Positions 1 to 7,002 of a DNA stretch of 32,458 bases are shown in pieces (the first letter of the stretch is position 1; the number at the start of each line of letters is the position of its first letter). The stretch spans positions 1 through 32,458 of the forward strand of contig JAFXMP010000150.1 in assembly GCA_017530275.1 (NCBI GenBank), given 5' to 3'. Under the pieces are notes generated by a model. That model searched no databases, was not told where the DNA came from, and saw nothing but the letters and a program-made list of their open reading frames with translations. The position numbers and the translations under genes were made by a program. This DNA is from Clostridia bacterium. Lineage in GTDB: Bacteria; Bacillota_A; Clostridia; Christensenellales; Aristaeellaceae.

Positions 1-1
1 C

Positions 2-832
2 ATCGAAGACGGCACGCTCTCTTTGGAGGAGCGGGTGGGGGACTTTTTCCCCGACGCGCCGGAGGACAAGCGGAACATCACCGTGTTCATGCTCATGACC
101 CACACCGGCGGGTTCAACCCCTCCTTCCGGCTGGATCATCTGCTGACCGATCCCAAGGACGTTGTGGACTGCATCCTGCATTACCCCTTGGACGAAACGC
201 CTGGCACGCGGCCTATTTATTCCTGCATGGGGTATATTCTGTTCGCTAAAATGCTGGAAAAGCGTTTCGGCAAACCTTTGAACGAATTGGCAAGGGAGCG
301 GGTGTTTGAACCCTTGGGCATGACCGAAACGGGCTACTGCCCCGATCCCGCCGCCCAATGCGCCGCCACCGAAGTAGACCCGGACACCGGCAAGCCCTGG
401 ATCGGCATCGTGCACGATGAAAACGCCCGGTTCCAGCGTGGCGTGTCCGGCAACGCGGGAGTATTCATGCCCCTGTGCGACGGCGTCCGCTTCGCTTCCA
501 TGCTGGCTTGCGGGGGAGAAGGCTTTCTGAAACCGGAAACCCTGCAAAAGGCTATCCGCAACTACACCCTCGGCATGGACGAGCACCGGGGCTTAGGCTT
601 CCACATCGCGGGCACCCCGGACTGCTTTTTCAGCACCGGCGTTCCGCCTCGCTGCTTTGGCCATACCGGCTTTACGGGCACCAGTTTATTGGTGGAGCCG
701 GAAAGCGGCTTTTGGGTGCTTCTGCTCACCAACCGGGTCTATCCTACTAGGCAAAGCAGCGCTTTGTTCCCCTTCCGCCGCAAACTGCACGCGGAAAGCT
801 GGAAAGCCTGGACAACTGGTGCGGTTAGTTGA
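2..832 (+). CDS. Serine beta-lactamase/CubicO-family hydrolase, 5' end cut by window edge
   Basis: The frame is open from base 2, so the gene begins before the window. About 276 C-terminal residues are present. Visible family features are LMTHTGGF (the LLTHTSG-like segment after the active site), YSCMGY where the family usually has YSNxGY, the FEPLGMTETGY segment, and HTGFTGT near the C-terminus, which fits the KTG/HTG box. The SxxK nucleophile motif would lie upstream and cannot be checked. These proteins are penicillin-binding-protein-like esterases or peptidases, and many are not true beta-lactamases. No signal peptide can be assessed. The Asn of the YxN motif appears to be replaced by Cys (YSC), which is unusual. 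The substrate is unknown. The gene ends 39 bases before the promoter of the ABC importer. Confidence 0.8.
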   Translation: MEDGTLSLEERVGDFFPDAPEDKRNITVFMLMTHTGGFNPSFRLDHLLTDPKDVVDCILHYPLDETPGTRPIYSCMGYILFAKMLEKRFGKPLNELARERVFEPLGMTETGYCPDPAAQCAATEVDPDTGKPWIGIVHDENARFQRGVSGNAGVFMPLCDGVRFASMLACGGEGFLKPETLQKAIRNYTLGMDEHRGLGFHIAGTPDCFFSTGVPPRCFGHTGFTGTSLLVEPESGFWVLLLTNRVYPTRQSSALFPFRRKLHAESWKAWTTGAVS

Positions 833-871
833 TACACTTATCGGAAAATGACAGAAAAATGGAATTTCCGG

Positions 872-900
872 TTGACGGCTTGCCATTTTTGGTATAAAAT
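872..900 (+). promoter_or_regulatory. Sigma-A-type promoter of the sugar ABC importer
   Basis: TTGACG (872-877), a 17-base spacer, then TAAAAT (895-900) within GGTATAAAAT. It lies 65 bases before the chosen start of the first permease. This placement argues against the farther in-frame ATG at 848 being the start. Confidence 0.6.
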
Positions 901-915
901 ATGGCTAAGCTTATT

Positions 916-929
916 TGAAAGCGTTAAAA
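916..929 (+). promoter_or_regulatory. Candidate catabolite-responsive (cre) operator
   Basis: TGAAAGCGTTAAAA matches the TGNAANCGNNNNCA pattern at all fixed positions except the C near the end (A here). It lies just downstream of the -10 box, where bound CcpA would block transcription. The operon encodes a sugar-type importer, which fits, but a single-site match is weak evidence. Confidence 0.35.
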
Positions 930-964
930 ATTCATTTGTTGTATTGGAAGGGGAGGCGCTGCTG

Positions 965-1945
965 TTGAGTACCGTGAAAAAGGTCCGGCCCAGTGGAAAG
1001 AAATGGAAGTTTACGCTGGACGACGTGCAGCTGTTTTTCCTTTCGCTGCCCACGCTGGTGTGGTATATCCTGTTCTGCTATCTGCCCATGTTCGGGCTGA
1101 TCATCGCTTTCAAGAAATACAAGGTGGCACCCGGCAAGGGCTTTCTGTGGAGCCTGTTTTACAACAGCCAGTGGTGCGGCGTTGAGAACTTCCAGTTCCT
1201 GTTCGCCAACAACAAAGCCACCACCATCAACATGTTCCGCAACACCATCGGCTATAATATCATCTTCATTGTACTGGGCGTGGTGCTGCCTGTGACGCTG
1301 GCGATCATGATTTCGCATCTTCACAGCCAGAAGGTGGCGAAGGTGACGCAGACCGCTATGTTCCTGCCCCACTTCCTGAGCTGGGTCGTGGTCGGCTACT
1401 TCGTGTTCGCGTTCCTGTCCACGGACAACGGCCTTGTGAACCGCGTCATTATGACCGCAGGGGGAGAAGGCGTCAAATGGTACCAGAAGGAAGCCATCGG
1501 CTACTGGCCGTTTTTCCTGGTTTTCCTGCATGTATGGAAAACCATCGGCTACAGCATGGTGGTGTATCTGAGTTCCATTAAGGGCATTGACGAATCGCTC
1601 TACGAAGCCGCCATGATCGACGGCGCTTCCAAATGGCAGCAGACCAAATATATCACCCTGCCCATGCTGAAAACTATTATGATCATCATGTTCATCATGG
1701 CTGTGGGCAAGATCTTCAATTCGGACTTTGGCCTGTTCTACCGCACCACCCGCAATTCCAGTTCCCTCACCAGCGTGTTCCTGACTCTGGACGTGTACGT
1801 TTACAACTCCATGTTTAACAATCCCCGCCCGGTGTACGGCTACATTTCCGCCGCGGGCTTCCTGCAGTCGGTGCTGGGGTGCCTGACCATGATCGCCGCT
1901 AACAGCATTGTTCGCAAAATCGACAACGAAAGCGCCCTGTTCTGA
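965..1945 (+). CDS. Carbohydrate ABC importer permease, LplB/YtcP-partner type
   Basis: An inner-membrane permease subunit of a binding-protein-dependent sugar or oligosaccharide importer, about 326 residues with six predicted membrane segments. The first begins near LFFLSLPTLVWYILFCYLP. The cytoplasmic EAA loop that docks the ATPase is clear: YEAAMIDGASKWQ, about two thirds along the chain. The start is taken as TTG 965, preceded by GGAAGGGGAGG; GTG 974 is an alternative. An in-frame ATG at 848 lies upstream of the promoter and would add residues unlike the family. The second permease follows 18 bases later and the binding protein after that, so this is a heteromeric importer. Membership of the LplB group is recognised from overall sequence; the sugar transported is unknown. 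Confidence 0.88.
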   Translation: MSTVKKVRPSGKKWKFTLDDVQLFFLSLPTLVWYILFCYLPMFGLIIAFKKYKVAPGKGFLWSLFYNSQWCGVENFQFLFANNKATTINMFRNTIGYNIIFIVLGVVLPVTLAIMISHLHSQKVAKVTQTAMFLPHFLSWVVVGYFVFAFLSTDNGLVNRVIMTAGGEGVKWYQKEAIGYWPFFLVFLHVWKTIGYSMVVYLSSIKGIDESLYEAAMIDGASKWQQTKYITLPMLKTIMIIMFIMAVGKIFNSDFGLFYRTTRNSSSLTSVFLTLDVYVYNSMFNNPRPVYGYISAAGFLQSVLGCLTMIAANSIVRKIDNESALF

Positions 1946-1963
1946 GGAAGGAGGGGAGAAAGC

Positions 1964-2926
1964 ATGTCTGTCACTGAAATGAAAAAGTCCTCCTCCGCCA
2001 GGGAAACCGGCAGCGGCATGGAGCGGTTCAATTCCATCAGACCGGGAACGAACGCGGTATATACCGCGATGTTCATCGTGCTGGCCATTCTGTGCGTGAT
2101 TCCGGTCATATTCGTCATCATCATTTCGTTCTCTTCCGAAGCCTCCATCGGCAAGGTGGGCTACAGCTTTATTCCGGCTGAATGGAGCACCGACGCTTAT
2201 GATTACGTCTGGCACCTGCGCAACACCCGCGGAATCCCCACGATTATCCTGGCATTCCTTACTTCCGTGGGGCTGACCGTGGTGGGCACGCTGATCGGCC
2301 TGACGCTGATCTCCACGATGGGCTATGTGCTGTCCCGCAGGAATTTCAAACTCCGCGGCCTTTACACCACCCTGATCTTCATTCCCATGATCTTCAACGG
2401 CGGCCTGCTTTCCACCTATGTGGTGAACACCCAGCTGCTTGGCCTGAAAAACACCTATTGGGCGCTGATTTTCCCGCTGGCCTGCTCCAGCTTCTATGTG
2501 ATCATCATGCGCACCTTCTTCCAGACCACGGTTCCTGATGAGATCATCGAATCCGGCAAAATCGATGGGGCCAGTCAGCTGCGCATTTTTCTGCAGCTGG
2601 TGCTGCCCATTTCGCTTCCCGCCATTGCCACCATCGCTCTGTTCCTCACATTCGCCTATTGGAACGACTGGTATCAGGCCAGCCTGTATATCGAAAGCAA
2701 GATGCATGACCTGTTTCCCCTCCAGTATGTGCTGGTGAATATTGAAAAGAACATTTCCTACCTGGCGAATAACGACTTCGCCATGTCCGCCAATACCACC
2801 GTGCTGCCCAGCGAAACCATGCGCATGGCCATCGTGGTCATCGCCGTGGTGCCCATTATGTTTTCCTATCCCTTCTTCCAGAAGTACTTCATTTCTGGTC
2901 TGACGATCGGCGCTGTCAAAGGTTAA
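1964..2926 (+). CDS. Carbohydrate ABC importer permease, YtcP/LplC type
   Basis: The second permease of the importer, 320 residues and close to the usual family length. An N-terminal cytoplasmic tail is followed by six predicted membrane segments; the first is in the AVYTAMFIVLAILCVIPVIF region. The EAA loop reads ESGKIDGASQLRIF, with ESG replacing the EAA triplet but IDGAS retained, as is common in YtcP-like proteins. The ATG at 1964 is preceded by GGAAGGAGGGG at a good distance. It probably pairs with the preceding permease to form the translocation pore. No ATPase gene follows, so a shared MsmX-like ATPase elsewhere in the genome is inferred. A 138-base gap carrying a heptad-repeat hairpin separates it from the binding-protein gene. 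Confidence 0.9.
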   Translation: MSVTEMKKSSSARETGSGMERFNSIRPGTNAVYTAMFIVLAILCVIPVIFVIIISFSSEASIGKVGYSFIPAEWSTDAYDYVWHLRNTRGIPTIILAFLTSVGLTVVGTLIGLTLISTMGYVLSRRNFKLRGLYTTLIFIPMIFNGGLLSTYVVNTQLLGLKNTYWALIFPLACSSFYVIIMRTFFQTTVPDEIIESGKIDGASQLRIFLQLVLPISLPAIATIALFLTFAYWNDWYQASLYIESKMHDLFPLQYVLVNIEKNISYLANNDFAMSANTTVLPSETMRMAIVVIAVVPIMFSYPFFQKYFISGLTIGAVKG

Positions 2927-2929
2927 AAC

Positions 2930-3004
2930 AGAGTGCAGAGTTCAGATGATTTAGTCTGCTGTGTTTGGACGCCGAATATATCAGCTATATAACTCTGAAC
3001 TCTG
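2930..3004. repeat. Heptad-armed inverted repeat, copy A
   Basis: The left arm at 2931-2946 is AGAGTGC-AGAGTTC-AGA in 7-base units. The right arm at 2991-3004 is AACTCTG-AACTCTG. An 11-base perfect complement (CAGAGTTCAGA at 2936-2946, TCTGAACTCTG at 2994-3004) encloses about 47 bases. It lies between the permease and binding-protein genes. A stem here could tune expression of the binding protein relative to the permeases, but the design is shared with copies at 5670-5760 and 31480-31580, which suggests a dispersed element. Confidence 0.6.
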
Positions 3005-3064
3005 ATAAATCGTATTTGTGCGGCAGATACCGCATTAAATAAATCAAAAAGGAGGAACCCAAGC

Positions 3065-4513
3065 ATGAAAAAGATCCTTGCCCTGATCCTGGCGGCTATG
3101 ATGATGCTCTCCCTGTGCTCATTTGCCGCTGCGGAAGAACCCGTGAAGCTGGTGTGGTTCATGTACACTGCCAGCGAAATGCCCATTGACTGGCCCGAAG
3201 TGGAAGAAGCCCTGAACGCTTATTCCGCTGAAAAGATCGGCGTCGTGTGCGAATACAAGTACATGGACGAAAGCCAGGTGGCCCTGGCTACCCAGACCGG
3301 CGAATACTTCGATATCGCCTTCACCTGCGACTGGTGGAACGACTATGCCACCAACGTAGCCGCCGGCATGTTCCGCGATATCACCGCCGACTTGGACAAC
3401 TACCCGGCGCTGAAGGATTCCATCGTGGATCTGGCCTGGGAAGGCGTGAAGGTCAACGGCGGCATCTATGCCATCCCCCACATGAAGGACATCGGCTACG
3501 AAGTGTTCTGGATCCTGAACAGCGATTACTTCCTCAACCAGAAGGGCCTGGAGCAGGACAGCTACATCACCTTTGACGGCATTGAAAAGTATTTCGAAAT
3601 GTACAAAGCCGATCATCCCGATGACTATCCCTTCAAGATGAGCAAGGGCGGCATCACCTCCTGGAAGAACTGCCTGGTGGACTGGCTGAACATGGACTAT
3701 TTGATCGGCCTCGAATGGGAAGCCCAGGGCACCGAAGATGAACACACCGTAAAGAGCGCGCTTGAAATCCCCGCTTTCGTGAACCGCCTCAAGAAGATCC
3801 ATGAATGGTATCAGAAGGGCTACATCAATCCTGACGCCGCTGTTACCGATTCTATGCCCCGCGCCCAGGCTGGCGTGGTGCAGAGCGGCCAGGGCTGGTT
3901 CGGCGCCGAGACCGTGTGGGCCAACGTGATCAAGCAGCCCATCTATATCTCCCGCTATGACGGCGCTTTCCTGAGCACCTCTTCCATCCGCGGCTCCATG
4001 ACCGCCGTGAGCAGCTTCTCCGAGCATCCTCAGGAAGCCCTGGCGCTGATCCAACTTATGAATACCGATCCCTGGTATCGTGAGACCGCCCGCTACGGCA
4101 TCGAAGGCAAGCACTACACCCGCAATGATGACGGCACCGTGACCCGTACCGAGCTGGGCAGCTCCAACATGGGCGTTCAGGCCTATGCGCAGGGCCACTA
4201 CACCTTGGGCGCGCTGGAAGCTTCTCCCTTCCCCGAAGTGCCTACCGATATCCATCAGTGGGAAAAGACCATGGCGAACTACGCCAACGCGACTCTGTCC
4301 GCCGCTATGGGCTTTACGCCTGACCTGTCTCCCGTGGAAACCCAGTGTCTGGCCCTCAAGGCTGTTATCGAAGAGTACATGCCTGAACTCCAGACCGGCA
4401 CCTCCGATCCTGAAGTGGTCATTCCCGAAATGCTGGAACGCATGAACGAAGTGGGCCTGCAGGATATCATCGCTGAAGTCCAGGCGCAGCTGAACGCTTT
4501 CCTGGGCAAATAA
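3065..4513 (+). CDS. Extracellular solute-binding protein of the ABC importer, DUF3502 type
   Basis: A secreted substrate-binding protein of 482 residues that captures a sugar and hands it to the two upstream permeases. The N-terminus is a signal peptide (basic KK, hydrophobic core, AAA followed by EEP). The Cys in LSLC lacks a good lipobox, so cleavage after AAA seems likelier than lipid attachment, although binding proteins in Gram-positives are usually lipoproteins. The mature domain opens with VKLVWFMY. The C-terminal part (GFTPDLSPVETQ, then a long helix ending LNAFLGK) resembles the DUF3502 domain of LipO-like proteins. The ATG has AAGGAGG upstream, and a strong terminator follows 32 bases after the stop. 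High expression would be expected. The ligand is unknown. Confidence 0.9.
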   Translation: MKKILALILAAMMMLSLCSFAAAEEPVKLVWFMYTASEMPIDWPEVEEALNAYSAEKIGVVCEYKYMDESQVALATQTGEYFDIAFTCDWWNDYATNVAAGMFRDITADLDNYPALKDSIVDLAWEGVKVNGGIYAIPHMKDIGYEVFWILNSDYFLNQKGLEQDSYITFDGIEKYFEMYKADHPDDYPFKMSKGGITSWKNCLVDWLNMDYLIGLEWEAQGTEDEHTVKSALEIPAFVNRLKKIHEWYQKGYINPDAAVTDSMPRAQAGVVQSGQGWFGAETVWANVIKQPIYISRYDGAFLSTSSIRGSMTAVSSFSEHPQEALALIQLMNTDPWYRETARYGIEGKHYTRNDDGTVTRTELGSSNMGVQAYAQGHYTLGALEASPFPEVPTDIHQWEKTMANYANATLSAAMGFTPDLSPVETQCLALKAVIEEYMPELQTGTSDPEVVIPEMLERMNEVGLQDIIAEVQAQLNAFLGK

Positions 4514-4545
4514 TCCGGAAAAACCGAAAATAAAATCGGCATCGT

Positions 4546-4578
4546 GGGACCGTTCCCAACCGGGAACGGTCCCTTTTT
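4546..4578 (+). terminator. Intrinsic terminator of the ABC importer operon
   Basis: A perfect 12-base stem (GGGACCGTTCCC at 4546-4557 with GGGAACGGTCCC at 4562-4573), a 4-base loop and a TTTTT run. Confidence 0.93.
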
Positions 4579-4630
4579 GCGCGCAAGGCAAAACGTTTAT
4601 TGATCCGCAGCTTGAATTGGCGTCCTCCGC

Positions 4631-4659
4631 TTGACAGACAATTTCCATTTGCGTATAAT
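4631..4659 (+). promoter_or_regulatory. Perfect consensus sigma-A promoter of the degV gene
   Basis: TTGACA (4631-4636), exactly 17 bases, then TATAAT (4654-4659). All twelve consensus bases match. Transcription would begin near 4666 and leave a leader of about 70 bases. Confidence 0.9.
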
Positions 4660-4735
4660 CTTCTATGGGTTCTTATCTATGGAGAAATGCTTTTTGCGAA
4701 GCGATGCTCAATACAGAAAGAGGGAATAAACACCA

Positions 4736-5623
4736 ATGTCCGACTATATTCTTAGCTGCTGTTCCACCGCGGACCTTAACCAGCGGCATTTTGACGAACG
4801 GGAGATTCATTATATCTGTTTCCATTTTTATCTGGATGGGAAGCCTTACGCGGACGATCTGGGCCGTAGCATTTCCTTTGCGGATTTTTATAAGGCCATG
4901 GCGAACGGTGCGGAAACCAAAACTTCCCAGATCAACGAAGGCGAATTTGTGGATTATTTTACGCCCTTCCTGGAACAGGGAAAGGATATCCTGCATGTGT
5001 GCCTGTCCAGCGGCATATCCGGCGTGTACAATTCCGCGGTACTGGCTAAAGAAACGCTGAAAGAAAAGTATCCGGAGCGGAAAATCTTTATCGTGGATTC
5101 CCTGGGCGCGTCCTCCGGCTACGGGCTGCTGATGGATACCCTGGCCGATTTGCGGGACGGCGGCATGAGCGTCGATACCCTGTATGAATGGGCGGAGGAT
5201 CACAAGCTGGAACTGCACCATTGGTTCTTTTCAACCGATTTAAGCTTCTATGTGAAGGGCGGCCGCATCTCCAAGACTGCCGGCTGGGTCGGCACGGCGC
5301 TGAAAATCTGTCCCCTGCTGAATATGGACAATCTGGGCCGCCTGATCCCCCGGGAAAAGATTCGCACCAAGAAAAAGGTCATCTCCCGCATCGTGGAGCA
5401 GATGCAGGCCCACGCGAAAAACAGAGCGGATTATAACGGCAAATGCTTTATTTCCCAGTCTGCCTGCGAGGAGGACGCCAAAGCGGTGGCGGAATTGGTG
5501 GAAGCGGCTTTTCCCAAGCTGAACGGCAAAGTGGAAATCTACTCCATCGGCACAGTGATCGGCAGCCATACCGGCCCCGGCACGGTGGCCCTGTTCTTCT
5601 GGGGAGATAAGCGGACGGAATAA
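4736..5623 (+). CDS. DegV family fatty-acid-binding protein
   Basis: 295 residues, near the usual DegV length of about 280-290. Family landmarks are the opening YILSCCSTADL (strand, then the STAD turn), ETKTSQINEGEF (the SQP-like segment), VCLSSGISGVYNSA, IVDSLGASSGYGLL and FYVKGGRISK. The fold has two domains that bury a fatty acid. In some Firmicutes, DegV/FakB proteins present fatty acids to a FakA kinase, but no fakA lies nearby and the partner is not shown. It seems to be a single-gene transcript with a perfect promoter at 4631-4659. The ATG has a modest AGAGGG upstream. The SQP Pro is replaced by Ile. Confidence 0.9.
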   Translation: MSDYILSCCSTADLNQRHFDEREIHYICFHFYLDGKPYADDLGRSISFADFYKAMANGAETKTSQINEGEFVDYFTPFLEQGKDILHVCLSSGISGVYNSAVLAKETLKEKYPERKIFIVDSLGASSGYGLLMDTLADLRDGGMSVDTLYEWAEDHKLELHHWFFSTDLSFYVKGGRISKTAGWVGTALKICPLLNMDNLGRLIPREKIRTKKKVISRIVEQMQAHAKNRADYNGKCFISQSACEEDAKAVAELVEAAFPKLNGKVEIYSIGTVIGSHTGPGTVALFFWGDKRTE

Positions 5624-5669
5624 ACTTTTCATCTTCTGCTGTTCAGATCAAACGAAATATAAATTTTTT

Positions 5670-5760
5670 GAGAGTGGAGAGTTGAGATTTATATGGCCGA
5701 TCAAATAGGGTTCTCTTTTGATACATGCTATATGATCTTCACTCTCCACTCTCCACTCTG
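5670..5760. repeat. Heptad-armed inverted repeat, copy B
   Basis: The left arm at 5671-5686 reads AGAGTGG-AGAGTTG-AG and the right arm at 5741-5760 reads ACTCTCC-ACTCTCC-ACTCTG. Both arms are 7-base tandem units and are complementary to each other, with about 54 bases between them. It lies in the gap between degV and the protease gene. It has the same architecture as copies at 2930-3004 and 31480-31580, with different base composition in the unit. No T-run follows, so it is not a standard terminator. Confidence 0.65.
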
Positions 5761-5786
5761 ATTTAAGCATGAGGGGATGAGCGCCC

Positions 5787-6590
5787 ATGTCGTCCACCTA
5801 CCGGCAGTATCAGGAAGCGCGGGATACGGCCTGGCGTGCGTTGCTGCGCTTGAAGGAAAAGCGTCTGCCGGTGGAACCGGAAGTACTGGCCGACCTGCTG
5901 GGCGTGGAAATCCACCCCGATCCCGATCCTCATGATAATCAACGGCTGTGGACGCTGACCCGTCAGGTGCAGGGCGTATGCGTATCCCTGCGCATCCGAG
6001 GTGCGTGGCATATCTTTGTACGGGACAGTTCTTTGGACGATTCCCATCGGCGTTTTGCGGTGGCTCATGAACTGGGCCACCTTTTGCTTGGAGCGAAAAC
6101 CCGATCCCTGGCCCCCGGCGTGCGCTGCTTTGACAGCGGGGACAATCAGGGCGACTTGATCGAGGATCCGCCGAATATGGCGGATTACGCGGCGGATATT
6201 TTCGCCATCCGTCTGCTGGCACCCGCCTGTCTGCTGCATGAGCTTCATGTGGATACTCCCGGCGGCATTGCAGCCCTATGCGGCCTGCCGCCCCGGGCTG
6301 CCGCGCTCCGGGCGGAAAGAATGGAATTGCTGAACCAGCGGAACGTGTTTTATGTGAATCTCCTGGAAAGACAGGTGAGGGACGCTTTCCGGCCCTGGCT
6401 GCTGTCCCGGATGACGCCTGAAGCGCCCAAGCGGACGGTCTCTTTGCTGCTGCCGGAAAGAAAAGGCCGGGAGCAGCCGGAAAAGAAGAAAACGCCGTTT
6501 TTCCGTCGGCCATGGTGCAAGCGGGTGGGTTCAGTCCTTTTGCTCGTTACGGCGCTGATCATGCTTTTCCTGTTGGGGAAACACGATTAA
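5787..6590 (+). CDS. ImmA/IrrE-like zinc metallopeptidase with C-terminal membrane anchor
   Basis: A 267-residue protein of the ImmA/IrrE (COG2856) type. The zinc motif HELGH is at residues 94-98, preceded by FAVA. The second family block, ADYAADIFAIRLLAP, lies near residues 132-146; an Asp occupies the place where the third ligand is often Glu. After residue about 200 the chain becomes basic (RKGREQPEKKK) and ends in one hydrophobic segment, VGSVLLLVTALIMLFLLG, so the enzyme is probably tethered with its catalytic domain in the cytoplasm. ImmA proteins commonly cleave a DNA-binding repressor encoded next door, but no repressor is adjacent here. The next gene is DivIC-like. The ATG has GAGGGG upstream. 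The protease fold is well supported and the target is unknown. Confidence 0.85.
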   Translation: MSSTYRQYQEARDTAWRALLRLKEKRLPVEPEVLADLLGVEIHPDPDPHDNQRLWTLTRQVQGVCVSLRIRGAWHIFVRDSSLDDSHRRFAVAHELGHLLLGAKTRSLAPGVRCFDSGDNQGDLIEDPPNMADYAADIFAIRLLAPACLLHELHVDTPGGIAALCGLPPRAAALRAERMELLNQRNVFYVNLLERQVRDAFRPWLLSRMTPEAPKRTVSLLLPERKGREQPEKKKTPFFRRPWCKRVGSVLLLVTALIMLFLLGKHD

Positions 6591-6663
6591 AGCAGGAAAA
6601 AACGGTCCACGCGGCGAAAATACCAAAGGGGAGATATCCCGTTTTCTGGAAGGAGGACAAAAC

Positions 6664-7002
6664 ATGCGTCCAAGGATCAAGCTGATATACGTACTGACGG
6701 CCGCGTTTGTGATCATCGCGTGCGGGATCATGGCACTGAACCGCATGGATGGGGATATCGCTGTTTTGGAGGATATTGCCCGGGAAACCCGTCTGCGGCA
6801 ATTGGCCGTGGAAACGGAAAAAAGTGAAATGCAGAAAGAATTGGCCATCAAAGACACGGACAGTTATATCCGCGAAAAGGCCCGCAGTATGTACGGCTAT
6901 CTGATGCAGGGAGAAATCCTGTTCGTGGTGGAAAACCCCGAAGCGCTCTATGAAGACGGGGAAATACCCCAGGTCACTGTAGTGGAGGACACAGAAGGAT
7001 GA
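6664..7002 (+). CDS. DivIC/FtsB-like septum formation initiator protein
   Basis: A small bitopic division protein of 112 residues. A membrane segment (LIYVLTAAFVIIACGIMALN) near residues 7-26 is followed by a coiled coil (about 37-65) and the conserved tail pattern DSYIREKARSMYGYLMQGE, which matches the family block YxExxAREKxGyxxPGE. In Bacillus, DivIC works with DivIB and FtsL at the septum. AAGGAGG precedes the ATG. The last 4 bases overlap the Ppx/GppA gene, which suggests coupled translation. The clostridial arrangement of DivIC next to a Ppx/GppA phosphatase is familiar to me, though I cannot verify it here. Confidence 0.85.
   Translation: MRPRIKLIYVLTAAFVIIACGIMALNRMDGDIAVLEDIARETRLRQLAVETEKSEMQKELAIKDTDSYIREKARSMYGYLMQGEILFVVENPEALYEDGEIPQVTVVEDTEG

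Noticed and set aside
848..964. N-terminal extension of the first permease
   Set aside because: The ATG at 848 lies upstream of the promoter boxes at 872-900 and has no ribosome site, and the added residues do not look like the family.
932..2707. Long antisense open frame opposite the permease genes
   Set aside because: Its residues are rich in His, Gln and Gly, typical of the reverse complement of GC-rich coding DNA. The plus strand encodes clear permeases with ribosome sites.
3119..4648. Long antisense open frame opposite the binding-protein gene
   Set aside because: A shadow of a well-supported gene, and it would run through the strong terminator at 4546-4578.
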